NCBI GenBank assembly: GCA_949987705.1
Contig: OX465281.1
Span: 240,271,143-240,335,142, forward strand
Source of the DNA: Thereva unica
Lineage: Eukaryota; Arthropoda; Insecta; Diptera; Therevidae
Length of the DNA stretch: 64,000 bases
Reading direction: 5' to 3'
The notes under the pieces are model-generated. The model did not search any database. It had not been told where the DNA came from and saw nothing but the letters and a program-made list of their open reading frames with translations. Position 1 is the stretch's first letter, and every line of letters starts with the position of its first letter. Positions 34,561-46,495 of this stretch are shown here, piece by piece. The translations under genes were made by a program, and so were the position numbers.

Positions 34561-34800
34561 GGAGGGAAGGCACTTATATCGATTGAATCGAACATTACGG
34601 AACTGAGATAAGTGAAGGCGGAGCATGCTTAAAAGTGCTGGCGGAGGAGATAGAAAATAAATTACTGTAAACCGGAATGTTAAGAAATTGTCTGTGGCAA
34701 GTGGAAATACGTAGGACAAAGGCGTTGCGTGGATTCGAACCACAGAGCTCTTTGATGATAGTCGAGGGCTTAGATCCCTAGACTAATAAGGTGTGAGGCT
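34560..34800 (-). mobile_element. tRNA-derived SINE, copy 3
   Basis: The minus-strand head (about 34797-34722) has B box GGTTCGAATCC (complement of 34731-34741), an A-box region AGTCTAGGGATCTAAGCC and the CGACTATCATC anticodon-arm block. The body probably extends toward 34600. It lies immediately next to repeat copy 2. Confidence 0.7.
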
Positions 34801-34914
34801 AAGGTGAGGCAACCCATTGCATGCCCATACCAATAAAAGTCGCCCCAAATAGTCCAAACGAATCACGGTACCCTCAGACTTTTTTAGGCTAAAGGGAGCT
34901 AAATTGAGGCTTTT

Positions 34915-35110
34915 AAAAATTGTTTAGGTCGAAGAAAACGGCCAATTATCTTGGTGACCATAAAGGGTGCCATTAGCATACTCAATAGACCGGTTCTCGT
35001 TCTTTTGCTTAGTTGAATCAACATTGGACGTGGTTAATATTTGGTTAGGGGACCGCTTGGTAAAACGAATGGCCGGATGGAATGGTCTCTAGTAGTTACG
35101 TTGATTGAAG
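34915..35110. repeat. Dispersed repeat Y, copy without MITE
   Basis: GAAGAAAACGGCCAATTATC-TTGGTGACCA, then CAACATTGGACGT-GTTAAT and GGGGACCGCTT-GTAAAA, matches 39595-40330 once the MITE there is removed. It provides the empty-site reference: CTTTTGCTTAGTTGAATCAACATTGG versus a TTA-MITE-TTA at the same place. Non-coding; class unknown. Confidence 0.7.
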
Positions 35111-36285
35111 CTAATTGAAATTCAATCGTACTTGTTATCAACTAAGCAGTTTTCTTATTCGGTGTTCATCTAAATGGTATTCTAGGATTTCTGCCTGTTT
35201 CCCTTCTTTATATTCCAGATGTATATGTGTCTATTGCTGCGTATCACTCTTCAAGTATTCTGGACTTCGAAATTCCCAGATTGTCGTCGACGGTTTACAG
35301 TAACATAAGTGAGGTGATTTCTGGGAACTGATTTACTGATTCATTACGTCAGTATGCAATTGTGATGAAAAATTTGGTCTTGAAATATTGACTCAATGTC
35401 TTGTAAGCGTTTTGAGCTTTGAGATATAAAAGAGAGATATTTTAAAGAAGTGATTTCGCTCAAAGAAGAATGTACTGAGGTGTTTCATCCCATCTACTCC
35501 AGATACACTGACTTGTGGAGTCAGTATCCAAAAGACCGTAGTGTGCCATTTGCCAAATACGAATCAGGAAAGTCGTTGTACAATTATAATAAAATAGGCA
35601 CCTGAATGCTTCTTTGCTTGAGTTGAGCGCCCTTCAAAGCCTTAATGCAAGTTGGTGCACGAGAGAGGAAGACCCAATTACGGTCTTGGGATATTTACTC
35701 AATGTTTTTTTAGTTGAGATCAATTTAGAGCCTCAATACAGATCAAAAGTGATCGGAAGTTGATTCCGACTGTGTGCCGGTATTTATTTCCACTCGAAGC
35801 AATAAATTTGGGAGGTCCTTACGTATTGGCAATAATACTGAAGCTTCTGTCAATACGCTTCAATAAGTTCGTACGGCGTCCAAGTTGACATTAACGAAAT
35901 ATTTATGAATAAACGAATGAACGAACATTTGTAGACGTCAATGCGCGCACCAATATGGCTCGCGCCAATGGGCTTAAATCAAAATTTCTATCAATACCCT
36001 TCAATAAACTGACGTTTGGCGTTTGAACCGGTGAATATGCCCTTTCGATGTGCCTCGTCAATATTATTGAGAGGAGTATTGACATTATTATTGATCGTCT
36101 ACGGGGCCCTCGGTGCAATATGAATTTCCTGGTTTGTGCCTAGGGAATCAGTCGTTGTTCGCGTCTGGCAGCTCGTCTTTGACGTAAATATATTTTTCAA
36201 GTTGATATTTTGATATTTACTAATTTTTGCTTGTTTCATTTATTTTTGGACTACTGGGAAGATCTTAGCAATGAATTTTTGATGG
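35111..36285. other. No recognisable feature
   Basis: Short ORFs without motifs. It may contain more of repeat Y at its left edge. Confidence 0.4.
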
Positions 36286-36289
36286 TTGG

Positions 36290-37320
36290 GCTTCTTTGCC
36301 ATCTTTGTTTGCCTTTGGTAAGATTTGGCTATGCCTGTACTTTGAATGTAGTTAGGAAGATTATGCCAGAGTCGGAGCGAGTCCACAAAGTTTGGGCACA
36401 ATGTGCGGAAATGAGAAGTCTAAGTCTTATGTCACTTCGTAGGTGAAAGATAAACCTTAAACAATCGCTTAACTTGGAGACGACGGTAGGATGAATCGAA
36501 GGATATATATACAAGGGCGCCATAGAGTAAATGTAGCATAATGACGCTTTTAACAATCTTGAGCCGAACAACGATCAGCGACTAGAATGGAGCCAAAGCT
36601 TATGAAATGTGCTTTTTTTTCATTTTCCTGCCTGGGCATAAAATTCCCAATTGTTTTGGCTTGCATTATACTATTGAATTTAGATATACAGAGTTCGATC
36701 TGACTAGGAGGACATGAAGTATACAATTAAAAACCATCAGCTTACGCATGAAAAAAAGCGATGGAAAATAGAGAGAAGACGATCAACATACAGTGAAAAG
36801 AGAAAAGGGCCAAAGATTGAACCTTGCGGAACTCCCAGAGGCACAAGTAAGAGCGAGGATTCCACATTTTTGTAGCGAACATATCGAAGTCTATGAGAGA
36901 TGAAATAGTAGAAAAGTGTCATAGCAGGAGAAGAAAAGTGGTATACATAGTTGGCTAAGTTTGGAAGGCAGAAGGGACTGAATCGAATGCGTTAGACAAA
37001 TCCACAAGCATCAGTAACGAACCAGCTTCAACGTAGAAACGAGTTTAATGAGAAGTAAGAAAACGATGGTGGACCGCTTAGACTGCAGCGTTACGAACTT
37101 GTGTAGAGTACCTACCACCAGAAACACAGGTGCCATTCGAGTAATGCGGCCAATTCGTATTGTGAACGTTGAAATTGCGCGCGACAATGATCTATAATAT
37201 TTCCACCGCACGGAAGTATAAGACTTCAGATACGAAGACGTCCTCCTGGAGCAGCAACCTACGGAGACTTCAAAAATCTGGACATTGAAAACTATCGAAA
37301 GTCGACAGCGGTACACTAGA
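36290..37320 (-). mobile_element. CR1/Jockey-like LINE relic, RT half
   Basis: Minus-strand order from 37320: a decayed RSTV block (about 37070), LMLVDLSNAFDSVPS (motif A, about 37015-36975), [33 protein letters not shown] (motif B, about 36840-36780), ADGFQLYTS (catalytic YADD decayed to ADG), FNSIMQAKTIG, LLYGALVYISF and a C-terminal RLWHNLPNYIQST (about 36360-36320). Order and motifs fit the RT domain of CR1/Jockey-type LINEs. Multiple frameshifts. The endonuclease half is missing. Confidence 0.7.
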
Positions 37321-37504
37321 GTCCGCAATCTTGTTAATCACAAGATTAGAAGTTCCAAAAGACAATTCTTTTGAACAAAAATTAAACACCTCTCTCCCCT
37401 CTAAGCTGCTGTGGAAGAACTTACGATCGTTGGGGGTTTGTGGTAGAGTAGTACTAAGGGTATACGTTTCACTTAGTGCGAAAATTGACGAAGAATATTT
37501 ATAA

Positions 37505-37670
37505 AGATGCCGGCCTCGCTAGCTTTGGCATTAAGGCGCCCGACTACAATCCTAAAGGTCTGTGGTGCGAATCTTATATGCGGTATGATTCTTCGCCTAG
37601 GATGCGAGCTGATAAAATAAAACTGCGTGTTAGGGTTCTTTCGCCTTTCTATTTATATCTTTCCAACTAA
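37505..37670 (+). mobile_element. tRNA-derived SINE, copy 4
   Basis: The plus-strand head GGCCTCGCTAGC...CATTAAGGCGCCCGACTACAATCC...AAGGTCTGTGGTGCGAATC is parallel to copies 1-3. The B box is degenerate (GGTGCGAATC). The body continues through TTAGGGTTCTTTCGCC to about 37660. Confidence 0.65.
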
Positions 37671-39590
37671 AGCTTCCTGTCGGACATTGCTCTTAATGAT
37701 ACAATAAAAACCGACGACAGCATAAAAGGCGCACACCTCTGAGCTGTAGTCTTTTAAATACAAAAAATCAAGGAATGAAAATTAATTTGAAGTCCACGAA
37801 TATTACAAAAAGATAAAGGCTGTGGATATCAGAGACGTTTATCAGGTTATTGCCTCTGCCTTATTAACAAGTTAGCAATCAATAAAACAAGATCTCATTG
37901 TTATTTTTTACACACTTGCGTGATTTTTTCCACTTCGTGTAAGATAATTTCTTTAAAAAAAAAACCAACCCAATTTTTCCTCATTTTCTATGATAAAAAA
38001 TCGTGTAAAAATAACAAAAAAAAAAAAAAAAACACGAAAGAGAAAGAATCTCGGCATTTTGCAATTTGAATAATGTTTCCACTTCATAAACTTCCACAAG
38101 AATTACACCCTTTTCTCATTTTGTGCACCAAAAACGTAATTTAATCACGCGCTAGGTGTACCGCCAGGTTGTATCTTGTGGCCTCCACTCTTTTTTCCCA
38201 TATTTTTTTTTCTCTCTCTCAACAATTTTATTTTCTATTCTTCCGGTTTCTGCGTGGCAAAGACAATATACACAGAGATACAAAATGGTACCTCAACATC
38301 AGTGTCGTGGCATAAAGGTGGAGGAGGTAAACGACAAAAGGAAAATAATTGTTCCAGTACTTTACTTTTCAAATTATACCTGGAGAGTATCTCAAGGTGG
38401 ATATAAGAGGAGAAGAATAAATGTGTTTTCTGTTGTTGTTTTTTTTCTGTTGGCTCTTAGAGGGTTAAGGACAACATTTTGAAATAAAAGGAAAATCCCT
38501 TCCAGATGTATGAGAAGACGGAAATTATTTTGCCGCAGAATACTTTTGCTAGTGGACTGTAATGAGACGGTTCCGTTTTGTTTGGCCAAGTACCGCTTGG
38601 GGAATTCCGTGGATGCTACCTGCCTTCGTAAAGGAACCGACTTGGTTGCTTGGAAGAATCTTATTTTCTAGGATTCAAGAATAATTGGTATGAAAAAAAT
38701 ACTTTCCGTGCAACTAGGACAATCTGAGGAAATTTGTTTTTTTTCTTCTGTAGATTTAAGAAAAAGCAAGGTTTTGTTTAATAAACAACAACAACAGCAA
38801 CAAACCGTATTTCGGTAATCTCATGCAAGAAAAATGATGTAGATGTCTGAGTTGAAGGACGTCGTTTAAAATTATTGCAAATTAATTTAAGTTATGTGCT
38901 CAGCGGCACCGGATAATAGATCAGACACGTGGAGGCATCTGCCAATTTGGGATGTTAATTAATGAGATAAGCCAGTTCAGCTATTGTGGGTGGTGTGATT
39001 AATTCGGTTCGCCACCCATACACCCAAAAGGCATTATGTAATGCGAAATGCTTTCCTGCTCGGAGCACTAATTAATGGAATTAAGCATAATTTTATGGAT
39101 TATTTTAAATGTTTTTTTTTGTGGAATTTAAATATATTTGGTTGTTTGCATTTGGTTAATCTTATCTCTATTACTGTTTTAATTCAAATACCTTAACCAA
39201 ATTTGTCATGGTCTAGTTAATTTTTCGAATGGTGGGTGCAAAATAGGTGTGGGCAGTTACTGAAGAGCGAATGTTGGAACCGATCACTACATAGTTCCTG
39301 GTTCGATAACATACTTGAATTGTGAGAGAAGACCTTTAAATACTTCTTTAAAGAAAACATAAACCTACCACAAGCCGAAACGGACAAAATGAAGTACAGA
39401 TAACTGAGAAAACAAGAGAACCTCCTATAGAAGAAGTTGCAAATGACATAGTAATACTTAAAAATCGTAAAAGATAGTGGGAAGAACCCATACCATCTTT
39501 TATATATGCCCATTTGCAAACTATGAAGAACCCAGTAAAAATAAAACTCGTCCGCACCTAGCATGCAGCAGGTACGCACTAGACTGCACA
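37671..39590. other. AT-rich non-coding stretch
   Basis: Poly-A (about 38021-38036) and poly-T tracts with short ORFs lacking motifs. I recognise nothing else. Confidence 0.45.
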
Positions 39591-39594
39591 TATA

Positions 39595-40330
39595 GCACGA
39601 AGAAAACGCGCAATTATTTTGGTGACCACATAGAGTGCCAATAGCAAACTCAGTACAGTAGAAAGAATCCCGTTCGATGGCTTTTATACCCTTGACACAC
39701 TGCAGCATCAAATGAACATTGAAGTATCATTCGGCTATGAATGATCATTGGTGCTCAGTGTGTCATGTCCAATGTTCATTCAACAACTTCATGCGTCATT
39801 CAATCGAATGAAGTCAAAATAACTTCATTCAGTTAAAGATGGAAGTGAAATTGGGAAATTATCGAACAACTTTCCATGTACTTTCCAGTAAAATTTCCAA
39901 CTAAAATACATACATAACTGTCAAACTGGCATTCATATTTTAGAATTTTTTTAAAAAAAAAGTAGACTTTATTGTAAATAACTGTTGCTCTGCCTTAATT
40001 AATATTTTTTATTAAATTTAAAAGTATAAATCACTATGGAATCACTTTCAGATCATATATTTGGCAGTTTATTTATAGTTTGTATTTTGACAGTTCTAAT
40101 GAACTTTGAAAAATGCAGTGTGTCACTAATAAAACGAATAAACATTGAAAGCCAATGAAGTTGGAAGAATGTTCATTCGTTTGTGCAGTGTGTCAAGGGT
40201 ATTAGGTCAAGCAACATTGGACGTCGTTAATGCTTAGCTAGGGGACTGCTTTGTAAAATAACATCAGTGTTTGGAATGGCCTATGCCGATGCGGATGTTT
40301 ATGCTTGTAGCAGGAACGTAGCCTTTAACG
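39595..40330. repeat. Dispersed repeat Y, copy interrupted by a MITE
   Basis: 39595-39686 and 40202-40330 together match 34915-35110. The interruption is the 515-bp element described next. Confidence 0.7.
39687..40201. mobile_element. 515-bp MITE with TTA duplication
   Basis: Terminal inverted repeats TACCCTTGACACACTGCA (39687) and the reverse complement ending at 40201. They are perfect over 18 bp and resume as ATGAACATT after a short mismatch. TTA lies on both sides (39684-39686 and 40202-40204), and the uninterrupted copy of repeat Y has a single TTA. Subterminal CAGTGTGTCA and AATGTTCATTC motifs recur inside. A 3-bp TWA duplication fits PIF/Harbinger. Non-coding interior, so non-autonomous. 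Confidence 0.85.
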
Positions 40331-41460
40331 AATTTTTTTTATATTTCCAGCGTGTGGAGGGAGCGTGCATATTTCTGTGACATGCCTATTTGTCGCTATG
40401 CGCTGGTCCGTGTGTATCTACTTGTAAGAAAATTAACCAACGAAATAATTTTTCTCGATCACCATCTATGGAAGATAATGTGGAAGGATTTATGGAGAAT
40501 AGATCGACAACAGATATTACAGTACCGTTTTGAGATCCAGGCCTTGAATTTCCGTAAGCCATATAATAGTATAATAGTGAAGTGCGAACTTTGGCGTTGG
40601 ATTACTCGCAAACTATACAAGCGAGAACGATGACTAAGGAACGATGACACTAGCACTATAAGTTTGGTAATCAGCATTAACCCACCCAAATTAATATCTT
40701 ACGAGTTAATCGCAAAAAACTGCATTCAACCTCAACCGCCCGAACAAGTTCGAACTTTGAGCAGCCATAACTTTGAGCCAAATTAACTTACAGACCTCGT
40801 TAAGAGCTCATTTTGTAGATAATTTTATTCTCTTATGACTTTGTATTGATCATTTTCAGCTATCATTGCACACAACCGAGTTATTTGGTATAAACGACCT
40901 CTACCTCTTTTTCAAGATGGCGGCTTTTCCCATCACACTGCGACCCCACAAACTTGGTTTTAACATTGTCAGATGTACCCGAACAAATTCCGAAAAAATT
41001 TTGTACATCATGAAATGCAATTTCATGCCCTTTTTTCGACTAATTGCACTGGGCTAGTATACATTGTTTCAATTTGATTCTGCATACAAAAAATATGGTG
41101 CGATTTTGACGTTACAATCCCGTCAGCTGGGATCCAGGTCCAATCAATTTCAATATGTTAGTTCAGTACCTTCTCCAGTAATAAGACATTTGAATGGCAA
41201 ATTAAATTGGGAAATTGATAGGAATAAATTGTTGAAATTTCAGAAATTGATTGCCAGAGCTAGTAGTTTCCACATCCTTAGAGAGAAACCATTCTGATAA
41301 ATAACGAGATCGTTTATTAATAAAGGGACTTGCGTAATAAAAAGCGTGGTATATACCTGGAGAAATCATCTAGCGGAAGTTATGACACCTGCACCTGGGT
41401 ATTGCCAGGATTATCCAAACTTGCCACACTCAAAAAACAGCTTGACCTAAAACATCACAC
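40331..41460. other. No recognisable feature
   Basis: Mixed-composition DNA with small ORFs (for example + 40352-40633) and no motifs. Confidence 0.4.
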
Positions 41461-41464
41461 CAGG

Positions 41465-41605
41465 CGACTTCACCGGCTAAAGTCCAGTCCATGTTCAGTT
41501 CGGGCTTGAAATTGTTGCTTTTTCGTCAGATGTCAAAAATGAAAAAGCCCGCTCGAATGGCATTGCACTATTTCAGTTAATAACTATCTTTTGAGCAAGC
41601 TTTTA
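41465..41605 (+). repeat. Dispersed CTTCACCGGCTAAAGTC repeat, copy 3 (truncated)
   Basis: GACTTCACCGGCTAAAGTCCAG, then CATGTTCAGTTC, AAATTGTTGCTTTTTCG and ATCTTTTGAGCAAGCTTTTAC match the left half of 4197-4480. It stops where the R1-like relic begins. Confidence 0.65.
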
Positions 41606-41639
41606 CTTAGAAAGATAGTACTTACGAAGTCCATCAAGG

Positions 41640-42740
41640 CTCCGTTCTTAGATATCGACAAGCACGCGATTCACTAAATCGAAATATTCGTGAACGAAGC
41701 GACGTGAGAGATAATCGACGTGATTCGAGAATGCTGGTCTAATGATAGGACCAGCCTAAGAACCAAGTCATCCGCTGTCAATCCGCACTTAGGCCCGGTT
41801 TCATGGGCACGGATATATCCACGGATAATAAATATCTTGGATATTCTGTCGGATATTTGGTGTGTTTCATCGACCGGGATAAATGATGCCTCCATATTCG
41901 AAAGTCTATGTTATTTTCGGACATAGAATTCGAACATAGAGTCAGTTGTTAATTGTTTTTCGATATCAGGTAAGGAAGTTGGCATTTGATTTTATTTTCT
42001 GTAAAAGTGGAAAAGTTCGTTGCGTCAAATATGAAGTATTGTAAAAAAATTTAAATCCAAACATATCACCGTGAGTGTTTTTAACGTCAACCATAATTTT
42101 CAAAAACTCAACTCAACTCAAAACTGATTTATTCAATGGTTCTAATGTCATTTAATTATTTTCAAAAATAAATTGAAACTGTTTGTTTTGAACGTCAAAC
42201 ATAATTTTCGAAATTTCGAACATAGCATACTAAATGAGGCTACGTTCAGCGGATATTTTTACGACCAACGCAACCCAGTCGTATTTATATCCGACTGAGA
42301 TATATCCAGGTTGGTGAAATGAATATATTCGGTCTTATTATTATCCGGGTCGATGAAACCGGCCCTTAGGTATATGGGAGTGATTGATCGATGCCTCAAC
42401 TTCGGGGTGCTTCAATCCAAGCCGACACCACTCATAAGAGTTCGATTTCATTGTAGGCAGCGCCAGTGTGGCGAAGGACTTGAAGAGAACGGACAATAGG
42501 AGGAAATTAATCTCTACCTACCGGCTAAGTGTCCTTCAAGTATGCTGTGAATATGTTCTATAAAGCACCATCCTGGTAGGCGAAACCCAAGACATTCTGG
42601 AGATAGAGTCTGTCGAAGCATGGCGAAAGAGGGGGGACGAGTCTACTAAGGGACGATAGTAAATCTGGACAAGTAGGTTATAAAGGAACATTAAGAAATG
42701 AGTTGCTACCTCACCCAGTTCCTGAGTGGGCATGATTATT
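41640..42740 (+). mobile_element. R1-like LINE relic split by a MITE
   Basis: The plus strand reads RECWSNDRTSLRTKSSAVNP up to 41789 and resumes after the MITE with YMGVIDRCLNFGVLQSKP (about 42369-42420), then ISTYRLSVLQVCCE, VEAWRKRGDESTKGR (about 42610-42655) and SCYLTQFLSGHDY (about 42700-42738). W-DESTKGR...YLTQ-LSGH is the R1-type C-terminus, as in the 5565-6385 relic. Frameshifts and stops occur. The palm and endonuclease are missing or unreadable. Confidence 0.7.
41792..42365. mobile_element. 574-bp MITE with TTA duplication inside the R1-like relic
   Basis: Ends GGCCCGGTTTCATGGGCACGGATA and the reverse complement of TATCCGGGTCGATGAAACCGGCCC give about 24-bp inverted repeats with four mismatches. 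TTA flanks both ends (41789-41791 and 42366-42368). Inside, the motif CGGATATA/ATATCC recurs in both orientations. TTA duplication suggests PIF/Harbinger or a related superfamily. No transposase. Confidence 0.85.
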
Positions 42741-43985
42741 AACCAAATTAGCTTAACCTTTACTGCTGCTGTTGATGGTGTAGTGTTTGGTAAGGTTTCT
42801 TCCTAATTTTCTAATCTGATGTGGTTGCGAAAAATGTGATGCTGCCCCTAAGTCGAATGCGATTTCGAAATGTGGAGCTGCCGCAATAAGACCATCTACC
42901 AGAGCTATTAAGCACTGCGAGGCTTGAATAGCAGCGAAAGACAAAGAAATTCCAGGAATGAGGAAGCGGTTAGATACTAGTTGTCACGCGGGGAAAATGG
43001 AAGTTAGAAAAGAGGTGTTTTTGAGGATGGGTTAGAGACCCACATAACCGATAGGCAGGAGCTTCTCGGCAAAACTGTCCATCTTTCGATGCACACACGA
43101 ATACTTATGTAATTGGGTAGCGATCTTCATCGAAGTGATCTTTCTAACAAAGAAAGCAGAGGCATAGGGTTGCTGATCTCCGAGATAGTATTACGAGATA
43201 CCCTTTAGAGTTCGTTCCAGAATTATCCCGAGAAATTGGGGGGTGAGGGGGATGTTGAAGGCTGATATCACATGAAGTGCCCAACAGCTTCTTTTTCATT
43301 AGGATCCTTGCAGATATGACGTGATGTGTGCCAATTCTTGATGGATGTTATCATTTTGGTCAGTGTTCCGTATACAGGGCTCTGGCTAGGATTGTGCGGG
43401 ATAGCTTTAGTCGGTTATCAGTTTTGTTTTTGTGCATTGCGTGCAAGATGCGCAATAGCAAGGCAATCCATTCGTCTGCAAGGCCAAGCCTTAAGCCCGT
43501 GAGGTTTTATGCGTTTAAAATCATGTTCCACATTACATGGTAAATGTATGTATGGTAAATGTATTTTCAGGTATTCAAATTGATTTTTGAGTGCTCCAAT
43601 AGTAATTTTAAGACGGGGGAGACAAATTTTTCTTATCACAACGAGCGCCGCGGAAAGGGGGTGGAGTTGCAAACAGGCTAAATCACTCTACAATTCCTTT
43701 AGGGTTTCTGAGTGATAAGATTTGATTAAGCAACACTAATACATATTAATAAACATTCAATTTGTCAGCATGTAACAGCATAATGGCGCGACTATTTATT
43801 GAGCGCCACTTATGCGAGGTATTGCCCCCTTAGCCATAAGCCCGGAAAAGCATGACTAAGGAGCCAACACCATACATAAGAACGGAAACTAAATTCCGGA
43901 ACTCCTACGCCGGCCACACGGAGTCATCTAGCTCGCCGGAGGGGTCGTGGGGTGTGTGGCCGGGCCTTACCGCGGTTGGTTCACC
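42741..43985. other. No recognisable gene
   Basis: Small ORFs without motifs. A GC-rich patch at about 43900-43985 (GCCGGCCACACGG...GTGTGTGGCCGGGC, itself an inverted pair) adjoins the exon candidate. Confidence 0.4.
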
Positions 43986-43991
43986 ACTTAC

Positions 43992-44130
43992 CTGTGACTA
44001 TGAAAAATCTTGAATTCCACCTCCATCCTTCGCCGGACATCACCTGAGCCTCGTCATGGCTAACTGTTTCCCTGACAGCTCATAGTATCGAAGACTATCA
44101 GCTTCAGGGACAGTCACTATCTAGGACACC
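43992..44130 (-). other. Putative non-coding exon
   Basis: On the minus strand a strong acceptor (TTTTTCTTTTCAG, CAG at 44133-44131) is followed by 139 nt and a strong donor (CACAG then GTAAGTG, intron start 43991). All three frames contain stops, so it would be untranslated or a lncRNA exon. It contains a 52-nt stem-loop at 44063-44114. The splice sites are seen directly; transcription is inferred. Confidence 0.35.
44063..44114. other. 52-nt stem-loop
   Basis: ACTGT-tt-CCCTGA-c-AGCT-c-ATAGT, 7-nt loop, ACTAT-c-AGCT-TCAGGG-ACAGT: 20 base pairs, one C-C mismatch and two small bulges. It lies inside the exon candidate. It could be a regulatory RNA structure; it is rather short for a pre-miRNA. 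Confidence 0.5.
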
Positions 44131-45061
44131 CTGAAAAGAAAAACCACCCGCCCCAACCATTCCACCAAAAAAGAAATCTAATACACGGACATTATATTTA
44201 TATCACAACCATTTAACAAACCATTTAACATTCCTGTTTATTACAGGTCAAGAACGCACAAGATTATAACAATTTAATGAAGAAATTCAATAGTCATTAA
44301 CACGCCAAGACTAATAGTAGCAGATACTACCATCAACAATTCTCAACGTAATCTATATTTAACTAGAATTGTACAATTATTCTCGACGGAAGTTATTGAA
44401 AAAAAGAAAAGTGCCGTACGGGTACCCCTACGTCGCTTTTGTACAGACGATGTTACATTTATCAATTCCGTGTACAAGTACCTGTAAAACACAAGAAGGA
44501 AAAAAAATATCTCCACTAAGGAGCAAACAAATGTACAAACAATAATAATATTAAATACAATGCTAACTGCACCAAAAATTATGGGATATTATTACATTAA
44601 ATTACTAAATGAAAGCATAAATGAATATTTTATTTTCTGTAGTATGTGTATGATAGGTTTTTGTGTTTCTTCCCTCTAGGCTAAGGGTAAGCCCTGCACC
44701 CGTTCGAGTATATGCGCTTTTGCTAATCAGTACACTCTCGTGAAATTTATGTATACTTTAATCCGCGGAAATACAACAGGTGAAATTTGATATTTCGCTA
44801 TACTCTCATCTCGTTCAACACTCAATCTCAATTCCTTCTAGCATCCTCGAATGAAACAAACTGATACGACCTGTCTCAATCTTTTTTTCTTCAGCCAAGT
44901 CCGAACGGTTTTTTTCGCGTGAAATTTTATCTGAAACTTTGTGCCATGCACCCCAAAAAAAATACGAATTAACCTAGGGTCACCTGATAGCAGTTCACGA
45001 ATTTCTGCGCTGGCCCTTCTGCGTCGTCCGAGTTTGATTGTCGCAACTGCGACCCACGTAC
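44131..45061. other. AT-rich stretch, putative intron
   Basis: Lies between two minus-strand exon candidates (donor GTACGT complementing 45056-45061, acceptor at 44131). I see no repeat or ORF of note apart from + 44941-45261, which has no motifs. Confidence 0.3.
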
Positions 45062-45403
45062 CTTCTGGTCAGCTTAGCCGGTATTACTTCACAATATTTA
45101 AATCTTCACTATTGACAGATACCACTTTGATTTCCCGGTCTCTTCTATCCAACAGGATTTTCTTTCGTGCAAATTACACACGACAACTTCGATTAAAGAT
45201 GATTCAAAAAATCCTAAAACTGAAGATTTTTCCAGGTTTGACTTTTTTCTACTTGAGGTGATTGACTGGGGTTTCGTGATGATTGGATTTTGGCATTTGC
45301 TAGGGGCTTCTCACTGCTGCACACCATCTAAGACAGCCAAACTTAAAACTGAAACTGCTTCTCCACGAACTCTGGCGTACTTGCTGCTATACTTCGATGT
45401 TCT
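45062..45403 (-). other. Putative first exon with promoter-like start
   Basis: Minus-strand candidate 5' exon. A TCAGA initiator-like site lies at 45405-45401, with AT-rich AATAATTAAATT about 25 bp upstream (45436-45424), 342 nt of UTR-like sequence, then AAG followed by GTACGTG. There is no long ORF. Inferred from signals only; promoter motifs this weak occur by chance. Confidence 0.25.
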
Positions 45404-46495
45404 GATAACAATTTACGGAGGAATTTAATTATTTGTTTCCTCGACTTAGACTAAAAACACCGATTTTTCAAAAAAACAAACTCGCCGATAAAACTTCCTT
45501 CATAATTCAGATTTTTTTCCAGACTCCCTCATAAATTTTTCGTTCCTATTTTTTGTTTTATTTCTCCCCGCCTCCTATTTGCTTTCGAACCAACTACTCA
45601 ATTTTCTTCCCTACAGTAATTTTTTTGTCAAGTAGCTATTTAGGCAAAACTGACCGTTACAAGCACTCAAAAATCACTCTGAATATCTAAAAAAAATATT
45701 GATACGATTGATCGATTGATTGTGTGGAACACCAATTTTTAACTTTTAGTTTTTCTCTGTATGAGTTTTTAAAATTTCACTAATCATGGTTGGAATCATT
45801 CCTGACACCATTGTGTCAATAAGTCCTCTGATATGCTACTACCTAAGCTCAACTTCCTTATCATTACTAGCTACAGTAAGGAGAAGACCACTACTGCTTT
45901 TGGTATAGCTCTGTTGCCGTGTTTGGTTCCAAAGTAGATAAAATACTATATTTAATTGCTAAGTAAACATCATCAAAAACATCTAGGAAACATAAAAATC
46001 GATTTCACTGCACTTTCTAAGAGCAATTAATCAATGTAAAGAAAGAACATAAATAAAACATGACGTAAAACTAATGAGAAAATAAAGAAATTTTGACAGA
46101 ATAAACAAAATTGATTGCAATTGTAGAAAATTGTAAAATAATAGTAAATGCTAAAATTCAGTCATTAATAAATCGCTGTCTTACTGAGTTTCAAAACGAA
46201 AACTAACACGACATTTATATGTAGAAAATTCTTCGTCTTTCGGTCTTGTATTTATCCGAATTATTTTCTATTAATTATTAATAATCCATAAATTATATTT
46301 ACACTAGTTCATTGTAGTAGTGCATTACTAATAGAATGAATTGATTTAAATTTTAAGTACAATGAAAATTGCTTTAATCTAAAAAAAACTCTATCTAATT
46401 CAACAACATCTGCTGCTGTTAATAATAAATAATTGTTTATCATTGAAAATCGTATGATTCAGAATTGAATTCATTGAAATTCAACAATTACTCAC
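45404..46495. other. AT-rich stretch without repeats
   Basis: No element termini, LINE motifs or ORFs. This is unusual in a window dominated by repeats and may be intron, UTR or promoter of a minus-strand gene. Confidence 0.35.

Noticed and set aside
39217..39711. 164-codon minus ORF, Cys/Tyr/Phe-rich
   Set aside because: It runs into repeat Y and the left end of the MITE at 39687; composition is AT-driven with no motif.
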